Assembly: GCF_008180865.1 (NCBI RefSeq)
Contig: NZ_VTEX01000002.1
Location: 930,001 to 994,000, forward strand
Direction of reading: 5' to 3'
Source: Rossellomorea aquimaris
Lineage (GTDB): Bacteria > Bacillota > Bacilli > Bacillales > Bacillaceae_B
DNA length: 64,000 nucleotides
The notes under the pieces were generated by a model. That model had not been told where the DNA came from, searched no databases, and was given only the letters and a program-made list of their open reading frames with translations. The translations under genes and the position numbers were made by a program. Shown piece by piece: positions 35,417 to 43,074 of the stretch (position 1 is its first letter; the number at the start of each line of letters is the position of its first letter).

Positions 35417-35938
35417 TTAGACCCCATATCCCATAACGACTCCGCATGCGAGCCGTTTCCCCGCATCTCCTGAGGGCTGGGACCTGTAGTCATCCGGGCT
35501 TTGATGGATGATGACCCCTTTGCCTATGACGTCTTTCACTTTGAATTTATTCGTAAAAAAGGACATTTTAGCGTATCCGTCATTTGAGAACAATACAGGA
35601 AAATCACCCGCATGATTACCATGAGGCTGATTCGTCGGATTCCAATGTCCGCCGGCAGAAGAGAAAGGTTCCTTTGGATCTCCTATTTCACAGACTCCTT
35701 TTTCATGTAAGTGAAATCCATGGGGCCCGATCGGGTTTTGGTCACCTTTTCCTTCCTTATATAATGGTAATCCTGTTATCTCTGCATATACTTCCACCCC
35801 ATTTTGCACTTCCCGAAAAAAAACATACCCCTGCAATCCTGGTGCTAATGGACCTCCCTGTATTTGAGCGAAGGCCATGTTAGGAGCGTTTCGATAATAT
35901 GAATAACCAGGATGGCCATATTGATAATAATTCATCAT
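35417..35938 (-). CDS. sodC: Cu/Zn superoxide dismutase family protein
   Basis: 173 aa (start ATG at 35938 after GAAGGAAGGTGA). The metal-binding set is complete by eye: HGFHLHEKG, SAGGHWNP, HGNHAGDFP and IIHQSPDD, plus the active-site Arg in GKRLACG. The disulfide cysteines are in KGVCEIG and LACGVV. A Tyr-rich N-terminus (MMNYYQYGHPGYSYY) replaces a signal peptide, resembling spore-coat-associated SodA/SodC-type proteins. Function may be in spore coat cross-linking or oxidative defence; this is inference. Confidence 0.85.
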   Translation of the reverse strand: MMNYYQYGHPGYSYYRNAPNMAFAQIQGGPLAPGLQGYVFFREVQNGVEVYAEITGLPLYKEGKGDQNPIGPHGFHLHEKGVCEIGDPKEPFSSAGGHWNPTNQPHGNHAGDFPVLFSNDGYAKMSFFTNKFKVKDVIGKGVIIHQSPDDYRSQPSGDAGKRLACGVVMGYGV

Positions 35939-36321
35939 TGGTTCACCTTCCTTCAAGACATTTTATGTTGAAAGTCTGGGTGACATGATGAAAAAAACAG
36001 AACTTCACTTTTTATCCAAACGTTTGTTTAACCTCTGATAACCTTGTCTACTCAATAGTTCATCCTCTCAGTCAAACGTTTGTTTAAATTTTCGATATTC
36101 AGATTGACACATCGATCTCTACCCCTGAGGTTCTCACTCATTCTTCCATTGAATACTACCCGTGGAATTTTAAAAATCCCCTCCCCTATGCTTAAAAAGG
36201 TGAAAATATGATTGGTTTTATTTTCCTATTACTATTATCCCTTTTCATTTTGTCCCAAAAATGTTATATTTTCAGAAACTTCAGATTTTTATTACGAAGT
36301 ACCATTTTAGGAGGGATTGAT
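35939..36321. promoter_or_regulatory. Divergent sodC/ispA intergenic region with repeated CAAACGTTTGTTTAA
   Basis: The 15-mer CAAACGTTTGTTTAA occurs at 36017-36031 and 36073-36087, starting 56 bp apart, each containing the 10-bp palindrome CAAACGTTTG. A near-identical copy is at 62250-62264. They look like operator sites of an unidentified regulator. An in-frame upstream ATG (36208) for ispA is discussed under that gene. Confidence 0.5.
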
Positions 36322-37284
36322 ATGCAAGGTGAAATTAGGTTAATTCCATATTTCATGGACGAAATGATTGTTGATGCAAATGAAATTCCTAAAGGCGTTG
36401 ATTTAATCCAATCTCCTAGTATGTGGAAGAATGGGTACAAAGGAAAAGGAACGACAATCGCTGTCCTGGATACAGGCTGCGATATGAACCATCCTGATCT
36501 GGCAGGGAGAGTGAAGGGATTCCGCAATTTCACCGACGATGATAACGGTGATAAAGATAACGTTACTGATTATAGCGGACACGGCACCCATGTGGCTGGT
36601 ACGATTGCTGCAAGTGAAAATGGTGACGGGGTTATCGGGGTTGCGCCACTGGCCGATTTATTGGTCATTAAAGTACTGGCAGGTAGCCGTGGGAGTGGCA
36701 AATACGATTGGATTGTAAACGGCATTCTGTATGCCATCGAACAAAAAGTGGACATCATCTCCATGTCATTGGGAGGTCCCACTGACCACAAGCCTCTGCA
36801 CGAAGCGATTCAAAAAGCGGTGGATGCAAATATATCAGTTGTTTGTGCAGCAGGTAACGAAGGTGACTCCAACAGCAGCACCGATGAGTTTTCTTTTCCC
36901 GCTTGTTACAATGAAGTGATTTCTGTAGGAGCCATCGACCTTCAAAGAAAATCTTCTTACTTTACGAATTCCAATAATGAAGTCGACTTGGTGGCACCGG
37001 GTGAACAAATTTTATCTACCATTCCTGGTGAAAAATACGCTAAGCTCAGCGGAACCTCCATGTCGGCTCCACACGTGTCAGGAGCATTAGCCCTCATTAA
37101 AGAATTCGAGCAAGTATCTTTTGACCGTAAGCTTTCAGAAACCGAAGTGTATGCACAACTCATTAAACGAACCGTTCCACTCGGATTCCCAAAAACTTTG
37201 GAAGGAAATGGTCTGTTGTTTATCACAGCACCTGACCTATTGAAGGAGCACTTGAGAAACCAGCCGCTTGCACAGATTGGATGA
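36322..37284 (+). CDS. ispA: Intracellular subtilisin-type serine protease
   Basis: Major intracellular serine protease (320 aa). The short propeptide has the ISP hallmark EIRLIPY, whose LIPY motif blocks the active site until cleaved. Catalytic triad: Asp in VLDTGCDMNHPD, His in DYSGHGTHVAGT, Ser in GTSMSAPHVSGA; oxyanion Asn in CAAGNEGD. The ATG at 36322 follows AGGAGGGATTGAT. An in-frame ATG at 36208, itself preceded by AAGGTGA, would add 38 residues with a hydrophobic helix (GFIFLLLLSLFILS); this may be chance or an alternative membrane-anchored form. It ends 12 bp before a large palindromic structure. Confidence 0.93.
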   Translation: MQGEIRLIPYFMDEMIVDANEIPKGVDLIQSPSMWKNGYKGKGTTIAVLDTGCDMNHPDLAGRVKGFRNFTDDDNGDKDNVTDYSGHGTHVAGTIAASENGDGVIGVAPLADLLVIKVLAGSRGSGKYDWIVNGILYAIEQKVDIISMSLGGPTDHKPLHEAIQKAVDANISVVCAAGNEGDSNSSTDEFSFPACYNEVISVGAIDLQRKSSYFTNSNNEVDLVAPGEQILSTIPGEKYAKLSGTSMSAPHVSGALALIKEFEQVSFDRKLSETEVYAQLIKRTVPLGFPKTLEGNGLLFITAPDLLKEHLRNQPLAQIG

Positions 37285-37295
37285 CGGAACTAGTT

Positions 37296-37438
37296 GATTT
37301 TTGGCTCATTTCCGCCTGAATGAAAAGAACCCCCCTGCTTAAATGCATTTATGCCGGGGGGTCTTTTCATTCAGGCGACCTTTCAGCTTTGCTGAAAGGC
37401 GAGTGAAACGTCCGTTTCACTCGAATGAGCCAAAAATC
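37296..37438. repeat. 143-bp four-way-junction (cloverleaf) palindrome
   Basis: An outer perfect 15-bp stem GATTTTTGGCTCATT (37296-37310) / AATGAGCCAAAAATC (37424-37438) encloses three hairpins. Arm 1 is GCCTGAATGAAAAGA plus CCCCCC (37314-37335, one bulged A) with its complement at 37356-37376. Arm 2 is CCTTTCAGC/GCTGAAAGG (37379-37399). Arm 3 is CGAGTGAAAC/GTTTCACTCG (37400-37423). Only 3, 2, 0 and 0 nt are unpaired at the junction. Arm 1 may also terminate ispA. No ORF. Confidence 0.8.
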
Positions 37439-37470
37439 GTGCATTCACCCTTCTTATTACTATGCTACTG

Positions 37471-37502
37471 AAAAAGAACAGCCATCAATGACTGTTCTTT
37501 TT
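37471..37502. terminator. Terminator of the UPF0180 gene
   Basis: AAAAAGAACAG / CTGTTCTTTTT stem with extra inner pairs (CCAT/ATGA region), 20 bp after the stop. Confidence 0.85.
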
Positions 37503-37521
37503 GAGCTACACTTTTTTTCTA

Positions 37522-37761
37522 CTATTGTAATCTGCTCTCAACTTGCTGACATACTTCATCAGCACTTAGACCACTTGCTTCAATCACGGATCCTTGAGTA
37601 GCTACGTTTTGAATCCCCATTACATTGGAATCCATCCCTGTCACTACGCAGCAGTCACAGCCGTTTGCATCTGTTTCCTGTTTTAATTCAACGACGTCAT
37701 GCCCCTTTTCACGTAAGGCTTGCACGACGTTTTGTAAGGATTGTTCAACACCAATTCTCAT
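37522..37761 (-). CDS. UPF0180 (YkuS-like) protein
   Basis: 79-aa conserved Bacillus protein of unknown function. It matches the YkuS pattern: [22 protein letters not shown], the Cys pair [15 protein letters not shown], and [16 protein letters not shown] at the end. The Cys-Cys pair suggests metal or redox chemistry. AGGAGG lies upstream. Confidence 0.85.
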   Translation of the reverse strand: MRIGVEQSLQNVVQALREKGHDVVELKQETDANGCDCCVVTGMDSNVMGIQNVATQGSVIEASGLSADEVCQQVESRLQ

Positions 37762-37822
37762 GCCTTTACACCTCCTGTTTCTACATATAGGTTTTTCTTT
37801 CGGGGAAAAAGATATTCGTCAT

Positions 37823-37978
37823 TTATTTTTTATTTACTTGTTTGCCACTTTTTTTCTGGCTTTGGCCTTTTGAATTCCCCACCTGAATATCAGATCCGAA
37901 TTCTACATCATTCTTAGCCTTTTGCTTTGCCAACTGTTCTGATGTTTGGTCCATACTCTTCTTTCCCTGTTTAGACAT
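37823..37978 (-). CDS. Small, basic, gamma-SASP-like protein (51 aa)
   Basis: Not marked by length but well supported: the ATG at 37978 has GGAGG 7 nt upstream. The protein begins MSKQGKKSMDQTSEQLAKQK and ends KKSGKQVNKK. It is Lys/Gln/Ser-rich, lacks Cys and Trp, and contains EFGSDI, faintly like the EFASE block of gamma-type small acid-soluble spore proteins. Family assignment is tentative. A general stress or spore role fits its neighbours. Confidence 0.6.
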   Translation of the reverse strand: MSKQGKKSMDQTSEQLAKQKAKNDVEFGSDIQVGNSKGQSQKKSGKQVNKK

Positions 37979-38062
37979 TCTCATCCCTCCTCTGACTTTT
38001 ATAGAATTAGAATCCCCATTTCAAGGCAAAATATTTGAAGGGCATTCGATTACTTTCAGCAT

Positions 38063-38087
38063 GTTTATTTTTCACTATGCCGGGTAA
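38063..38087 (+). promoter_or_regulatory. Candidate SigB promoter of the ferritin-like gene
   Basis: GTTTAT (38063-38068), 13-bp spacer, GGGTAA (38082-38087); consensus GTTTAA-N12-14-GGGTAT, one mismatch in each box. Confidence 0.6.
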
Positions 38088-38127
38088 ATACCCTATATAT
38101 AACAATAAATAAAAGGGTGGTATTCAA

Positions 38128-38565
38128 ATGGATGACGCAAAATTAAAAGAATTAATCGATGGATTAAATGAAGATTTAGCGAATGAATATGCTGCAGTTA
38201 TACTTTACACAAACTACGCTGCTGTCGTGAGCGGCTTATACCGTCAAATCTTAAAGCCTTTCTTCGAAGAGGAAATCCCTGATGAACAGGGGCATGCTTT
38301 ATATTTAGCCGAAAAAATTAAAACATTGGGCGGAGATCCAACGACTACTCCGGCTGCCGTGAAACAAACAGATAATGTGAAGGAAATGTTAGAGGAAGGC
38401 CGTAAAGCTGAAGCTGATACAATCGAACGTTATAAAATTCGTAAAGAGCAGGCTGAGGAATTGGGTCTCGTCGAGCTTAGCATCAAGCTAGATGACATGA
38501 TTGCAGATGAAACCCATCACCTTGAAGAATTCGATCGCTTACTAAAGGATCCTTCTTTTAACTAA
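38128..38565 (+). CDS. Ferritin-like four-helix protein
   Basis: 145 aa, four amphipathic helices. Possible diiron ligands: NEYAAV (first Glu), EEIPDEQGHALYLAEK (E..H), EADTIERYKIR and MIADETHHLEEF (ExxH). This is the rubrerythrin/bacterioferritin-like domain seen in Bacillus stress proteins. A SigB-type promoter fits a general-stress iron or peroxide role. AAAGGGTGG precedes the ATG. Confidence 0.85.
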   Translation: MDDAKLKELIDGLNEDLANEYAAVILYTNYAAVVSGLYRQILKPFFEEEIPDEQGHALYLAEKIKTLGGDPTTTPAAVKQTDNVKEMLEEGRKAEADTIERYKIRKEQAEELGLVELSIKLDDMIADETHHLEEFDRLLKDPSFN

Positions 38566-38574
38566 TATACGAAA

Positions 38575-38602
38575 GAAGACCGCTATATCAGCGGTCTTTT
38601 TT
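38575..38602. terminator. Terminator between ferritin-like gene and helicase gene
   Basis: AAGACCGCT / AGCGGTCTT stem, 5-nt loop, six T residues for the plus strand. Confidence 0.88.
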
Positions 38603-40863
38603 CATGTGATGATTTGATAATCCTTCCATTCTTCAAGCAGTAATGACTGATATTTCGGTGACAGATAACGATCGTCGATCAGTCTGAGGACTCCCGTATC
38701 CTCCTCAGAACGGATGAGCCTCCCCCCTGATTGAAATACTTTATTTAACCCCGGGTAGACATAGGCATGATTGAATCCATTTAACCCCCGTTCATTAAAA
38801 TAGTCCTTAATGATTTCATGATCCCTGCTTGGCTGAGGAAGCCCTACTCCAACAACAATTACACCCTTTAATCGATCTCCTTTCAGATCGATACCCTCTG
38901 AAAAGATGCCTCCCAATACGGCAAATCCAATAACCGGACGATCTCTGTCGCTTTGATACTCCTTTAAAAATTTCTCTCTGTCTACTTCTTTCATATTAGG
39001 CTCCTGGATGATGAATTCTGCATCCATTGCATCCTTATTCATTTCCTCAAAGGCTTCCCCCATATAAGCGTAAGATGAAAAAAAGACCAGATAATTTCCT
39101 TTATACTCATTGAACGCTTCTGTAATGGAACGTGTAATCGAGGAAAGTGTTCTTTTTCTGTCCTTAAACCGGGTTGAAATCGGATGGATCCCAACCTGCC
39201 ATTGTTCTTTTTCAAATGGCGAAGGAATCAGAAACCGATAATCCTCTTCACACCCACCCAGTTGCTGAAAATAGTACGTAAAGGGGTGAAGCGTAGCTGA
39301 GAAAAATACTGATGATCGAAACGACTTCGTTATTTGTTTGATAAGCTTTGAAGGATCAATGCAAAATAGTTTCACTTCTACATCTTTAGGCGTTTGATCG
39401 ATCACAAAGCGATGTTCAGCGGAAAAGAGGTTTGTGATCCTCACAAAATTTAATGCATCAAAGTACAATTGAAGAAACTCCTCAGACCAATCTCCTTCCG
39501 CTTCTCCCAAATGTTTTTCTGCTATCTCAACAAAGCTTTCCACCTCATCAACTAATTCTGCATCCATCTCATTACGCACATCGTCCCCTTGTTCTTTTTT
39601 CAAACGGAGGAATTGCTTATTAACCGCGCCAATGCTTTGCTTCAAGGCCTCATATTCCGGATACTTTCTTTTGATTTCTAAAAAATCGGACTTCCTCAGG
39701 GTGGCTGAATACATTTCCCTGCCCCTGCCAACAAGGTTATGTGCTTCATCAATGAGTAGAGTCGTATTCTTCTTTCCTTCATCGCTCATTCTTTTTAATG
39801 AAACTTTTGGGTCGAAAATGTAGTTATAATCACAGATGACACCGTCGACTAAATAGGAGAGGTCGATTGAAAATTCAAACGGGCATACCCGGTGCTTCCT
39901 GGCGTATGTTTCAACAATCGGGCGGGTGATGATGGTTTCGTGCGTTAAAATATCAATGAGCGCACCGTTAATTCGATCATAATAGCCATTCGCAAATTCA
40001 CAATACTCTTTCTGACAAATAGTTTCTTCCTGAAAGCAGATTTTGTCTTTTGCCGTAATGGTAATCGTCCTGTGTGACAATCCTTCACGTTCTAAAAGAA
40101 GCAGCGCCTCCTCTGCGACAGTCCGGGTAATCGTCTTGGCAGTCACATAAAACCATTTCCCATCCATCGCTTTGATCGCAGGAAATAAGGTTGAAATGGT
40201 TTTCCCTGTTCCCGTCGGGGCATTCGCATACAAAGACCTGGATTCGGCGACCGTCTTATAAACGGCACCAGCAAGCTTTTTCTGCCCTTTTCGATAAGTT
40301 GGATAAGGAAATCCAAGGTCTGGAATACTCTTTATCCGGTTTTCCTGGTTGGTGAGTAAAAGGGTAGCAAATGGAGTATAGGCAAGCAGTGTCTCATCAA
40401 CGATGTGTTGAAGCTCTTCCATCGTATAAGTACGGGTGAAAGACTTCGTTTTTTCAGATTCTACCTCTATATACGTGAGCTGCACGCCAATATTCTTCAG
40501 CTGCTTTTCTTTTGCCAATAAGTAAGCGTAGCATTCACCTTGAGCCCAGTGGACCCGGGCACCTTCTTCGATTTGTGCTACAGGTCTTGCCGTTGATTTA
40601 ATTTCTTCTACGATTACTTCCCCGTATTCATAATGGATCCCATCACAGCGGCCTTCAAGTTGATACACAATATCCTCCACCAATCTTTCTCCTTTTAGGA
40701 AGACTTCTTTCTCATCACCTTCTTTGTATTCTTTCTGTAGTTTTTGATGAAGCTTTGTTCCGATGGTCATGGAAGAGCGGGCTTGAAACCTTACATCTAT
40801 GCTTCCTTCTTTATAAACGAACTCTACTAATTCCCTTATCGAAATCTTGACCGTTTTCTTCAT
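38602..40863 (-). CDS. DinG/XPD-family DNA helicase with N-terminal Cas4-like nuclease domain
   Basis: 753 aa. Residues 1-190 look like a PD-(D/E)XK nuclease (GRCDGIHYEYGEVIVEEIKST: Asp then ExK). Residues 200-750 form a superfamily-2 helicase: Walker A ANAPTGTGKTIS, DEAH box LLIDEAHNL, and QSGGRLIRSEEDTG (motif VI). Four cysteines (ICFQEETICQKEYC, HRVCPF) fit the Fe-S cluster of XPD/DinG helicases. The ATG at 40863 is chosen because AAGGGGTGA lies upstream; a start 13 codons earlier is possible. Probable DNA repair enzyme. Confidence 0.87.
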   Translation of the reverse strand: MKKTVKISIRELVEFVYKEGSIDVRFQARSSMTIGTKLHQKLQKEYKEGDEKEVFLKGERLVEDIVYQLEGRCDGIHYEYGEVIVEEIKSTARPVAQIEEGARVHWAQGECYAYLLAKEKQLKNIGVQLTYIEVESEKTKSFTRTYTMEELQHIVDETLLAYTPFATLLLTNQENRIKSIPDLGFPYPTYRKGQKKLAGAVYKTVAESRSLYANAPTGTGKTISTLFPAIKAMDGKWFYVTAKTITRTVAEEALLLLEREGLSHRTITITAKDKICFQEETICQKEYCEFANGYYDRINGALIDILTHETIITRPIVETYARKHRVCPFEFSIDLSYLVDGVICDYNYIFDPKVSLKRMSDEGKKNTTLLIDEAHNLVGRGREMYSATLRKSDFLEIKRKYPEYEALKQSIGAVNKQFLRLKKEQGDDVRNEMDAELVDEVESFVEIAEKHLGEAEGDWSEEFLQLYFDALNFVRITNLFSAEHRFVIDQTPKDVEVKLFCIDPSKLIKQITKSFRSSVFFSATLHPFTYYFQQLGGCEEDYRFLIPSPFEKEQWQVGIHPISTRFKDRKRTLSSITRSITEAFNEYKGNYLVFFSSYAYMGEAFEEMNKDAMDAEFIIQEPNMKEVDREKFLKEYQSDRDRPVIGFAVLGGIFSEGIDLKGDRLKGVIVVGVGLPQPSRDHEIIKDYFNERGLNGFNHAYVYPGLNKVFQSGGRLIRSEEDTGVLRLIDDRYLSPKYQSLLLEEWKDYQIIT

Positions 40864-40963
40864 GTGACGTCTCACCCCTTTCTTTCCCACATAAATTATC
40901 ATTCTATTTTTTTTCAGTGAACATATATATTAGACAAGCTTTTTCGAACGGAGGATTCGGGGA

Positions 40964-41563
40964 ATGAAGGCACGATTCATTTTTTATTGTATAGGATTAC
41001 TAGCATTGTCATTAGGTGTTTCTCTTATTATTAAAGGGGATTTGGGGGCGGCTCCATGGGATGCACTGGCCGTTGGTGAATCTACTCTGTTCAACCTTTC
41101 AATCGGGACATGCATCTTCATCAATGGATGTATCCTCATCTGTATAAACGCTCTTTTATTAAAGGAGGCCATCCAATGGTTAGCTGCTCTCTCCATCTTC
41201 GTCATCGGGATGATGGTTGATTATTGGATCACGATCGGTCTTGAAACGCTTCAACCGGTCGGATTTATTCAACAATTGTCTCTTGTGCTGACAGGTATAT
41301 TGCTACTCGGCATCGGAATCTCCATTTATCTTCAAGCCAAGCTGCCTTCAAGCCCCATGGATACATTTATGGTGGCGATTCATAGACGGTTCGGCTTAAA
41401 TTTACGAAATTCCCGTTTATTGAACGAGGCGATTGCCATTACGTTAGCCATGGTGTTTCATGGAGCGGTTGGTGTCGGAACGGTGATTGTCGCCTGTTCG
41501 CTTGGATTTATTATTCATATCTTCTATCCTATCATGGAACGTATGTACGGGAAATGGAGTTGA
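40964..41563 (+). CDS. YczE/YitT-type integral membrane protein
   Basis: 199 aa with five to six membrane segments. It has the YczE family motif KGDLGAAPWDALAVG in the first loop and a repeated variant LPSSPMDTFMVAIH in the second half, implying an internal duplication. Function unknown; in B. subtilis YczE affects lipopeptide production. CGGAGG precedes the ATG. Confidence 0.82.
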   Translation: MKARFIFYCIGLLALSLGVSLIIKGDLGAAPWDALAVGESTLFNLSIGTCIFINGCILICINALLLKEAIQWLAALSIFVIGMMVDYWITIGLETLQPVGFIQQLSLVLTGILLLGIGISIYLQAKLPSSPMDTFMVAIHRRFGLNLRNSRLLNEAIAITLAMVFHGAVGVGTVIVACSLGFIIHIFYPIMERMYGKWS

Positions 41564-41592
41564 TTGAGTTTTTATTTTGTCTTGTTGTCCAT

Positions 41593-41623
41593 AAAAAAAC
41601 ACTTAGTGATTCCTAAGCGTTTT
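41593..41623. terminator. Bidirectional terminator
   Basis: AAAACACTTAG / CTAAGCGTTTT (one wobble), 6-nt loop, A- and T-runs, between the membrane-protein gene and the kinase gene. Confidence 0.85.
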
Positions 41624-42923
41624 GGTTTTTCATATATGTATTGGGGAGATTGGAATCAAATTTCGCAACCTTTTCACTATTCAACGGAAGATCGATTGTG
41701 ACGACTGTTCCTTTATTAACAATGCTTGAATAATGGATATGACCACCCATGGCTTCAATGATGCGCAAGGACACCGAAGTACCTAATCCAGTACCTTGGA
41801 CCTTTGTTGTAAAAAACAATGTCCCAAGTCGTGCGATTTGATCTTTAGTCATCCCTTTGCCTGTGTCTTCTACCGTGACGATGGCTTGGGTATGGGTGAT
41901 TTCTAAATTCACGCTTACATTTCCTTGAGAAGGAGTCGCTTCAATGGCATTCTTGATGATATTGACGAAGGCTTGCTTCAACTTATTTCGGTCTGTCAAT
42001 AGAAATCCATCTTCTTTGAGGTTCGCTTCAAGGTAAACCCCCTCTTTAAGGGCATACGCATTCAGAAGCACGGTAACATCCGAGAGGACCTCTTTCACAT
42101 TGATTTTTTCAATTTTTTCGAACTCTGGCTTGGCAAAATTCAAATAATCATTAATGATTTCCTCTGCCCTTCCTAACTCGCTCAATACGATTTTCAAATA
42201 TTCCTCATGAGTCCCCGTAACTTGCTTCTTCATTAATTGAAGAAATCCCTTGACGACTGTTAGAGGATTACGTACTTCATGAGCAATGGAAGCAGCAAGC
42301 TCTCCCAGTGTATTAAGTTTCTCAGATTTCAGGATCTCTTCACGGAGCAAACGCTTCTCGATCATCCACTCATTGAGTTGTGCAGCTACACCGACCCCCA
42401 ACACCTGGATGCCCCCGAATATCAGGACGTAGACCCCCATTTCTTTATTACCTGAAACTGGAACTCCTGCAATGAATGCAAATGAAAGAAGAATCCCAAG
42501 CATCACTAACGCTGGCCAAAATCCAAGTAACACGGCAAATGTTACCCGTTTCTTTGGTGGGAATGTCCAGAACCGATTTGAAATCAGGAACGGAAGGGTT
42601 CCCGCAAGAAATGCACTTACAAATCCGAAAATGATGGCATCACCGCCGTTGATGATTCTTGCGGTTAAAATGAATATAAGAACAATGACCCCGGCTTTTC
42701 TCCCTCCATACAGCATTGATAGAACCAATGGTATATAGCGGAAATCCCAATACAACCCGAAACTTTCATAAGCGAATATTAAACACATAAACGCGGCAAT
42801 CCCATGTAATACACCTATGAAAACAGGTGATTTTCCGAGCCTATGGTTTTCAAGGAGTGAAGTTTGAATGAGAACAGGAGCCAATATAATCAATACATGT
42901 AATAATAATTTCTCGATAATCAT
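41613..42923 (-). CDS. Membrane sensor histidine kinase (KinB-like)
   Basis: 436 aa (ATG at 42923 after GGGAGA). Six hydrophobic segments (5TM-5TMR_LYT-type sensor, residues 1-182) are followed by a HisKA domain with phospho-accepting H215 (SIAHEVRNP) and a HATPase_c domain (NIIKNAIEAT, DTGKGM, GTGLGTSVS). No response regulator gene is adjacent, which fits the orphan kinases that feed the sporulation phosphorelay (KinB type). No obvious ligand. Confidence 0.88.
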   Translation of the reverse strand: MIIEKLLLHVLIILAPVLIQTSLLENHRLGKSPVFIGVLHGIAAFMCLIFAYESFGLYWDFRYIPLVLSMLYGGRKAGVIVLIFILTARIINGGDAIIFGFVSAFLAGTLPFLISNRFWTFPPKKRVTFAVLLGFWPALVMLGILLSFAFIAGVPVSGNKEMGVYVLIFGGIQVLGVGVAAQLNEWMIEKRLLREEILKSEKLNTLGELAASIAHEVRNPLTVVKGFLQLMKKQVTGTHEEYLKIVLSELGRAEEIINDYLNFAKPEFEKIEKINVKEVLSDVTVLLNAYALKEGVYLEANLKEDGFLLTDRNKLKQAFVNIIKNAIEATPSQGNVSVNLEITHTQAIVTVEDTGKGMTKDQIARLGTLFFTTKVQGTGLGTSVSLRIIEAMGGHIHYSSIVNKGTVVTIDLPLNSEKVAKFDSNLPNTYMKNQNA

Positions 42924-43025
42924 CGAATTGTCTCCCATTATAAATAGTCATTACTTTACACATACGACAAAATTCTCGTAATTCCTCTTTCATCTCCCAC
43001 AAAATTAAGAAAAAAGTAACGGAAA

Positions 43026-43064
43026 AGGGACGGACCTCGAACGTTGCTGTCGAGGTCCGTCCCT
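43026..43064. repeat. Palindromic AGGGACGGACCT repeat, 15-bp arms
   Basis: AGGGACGGACCTCGA (43026-43040) and its exact complement (43050-43064), 9-nt loop. It lies 11 bp after the stop of the HTH/F1-like gene and may act as its terminator although no T-run follows. Confidence 0.75.
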
Positions 43065-43074
43065 ATGTGAAATT

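Noticed and set aside
37296..37438. Cloverleaf structure as a tRNA or tRNA-like gene
   Set aside because: Arms are far too long, no TTCGA-type T-loop, anticodon arm or CCA-like end; GC content and arm order do not fit a tRNA.
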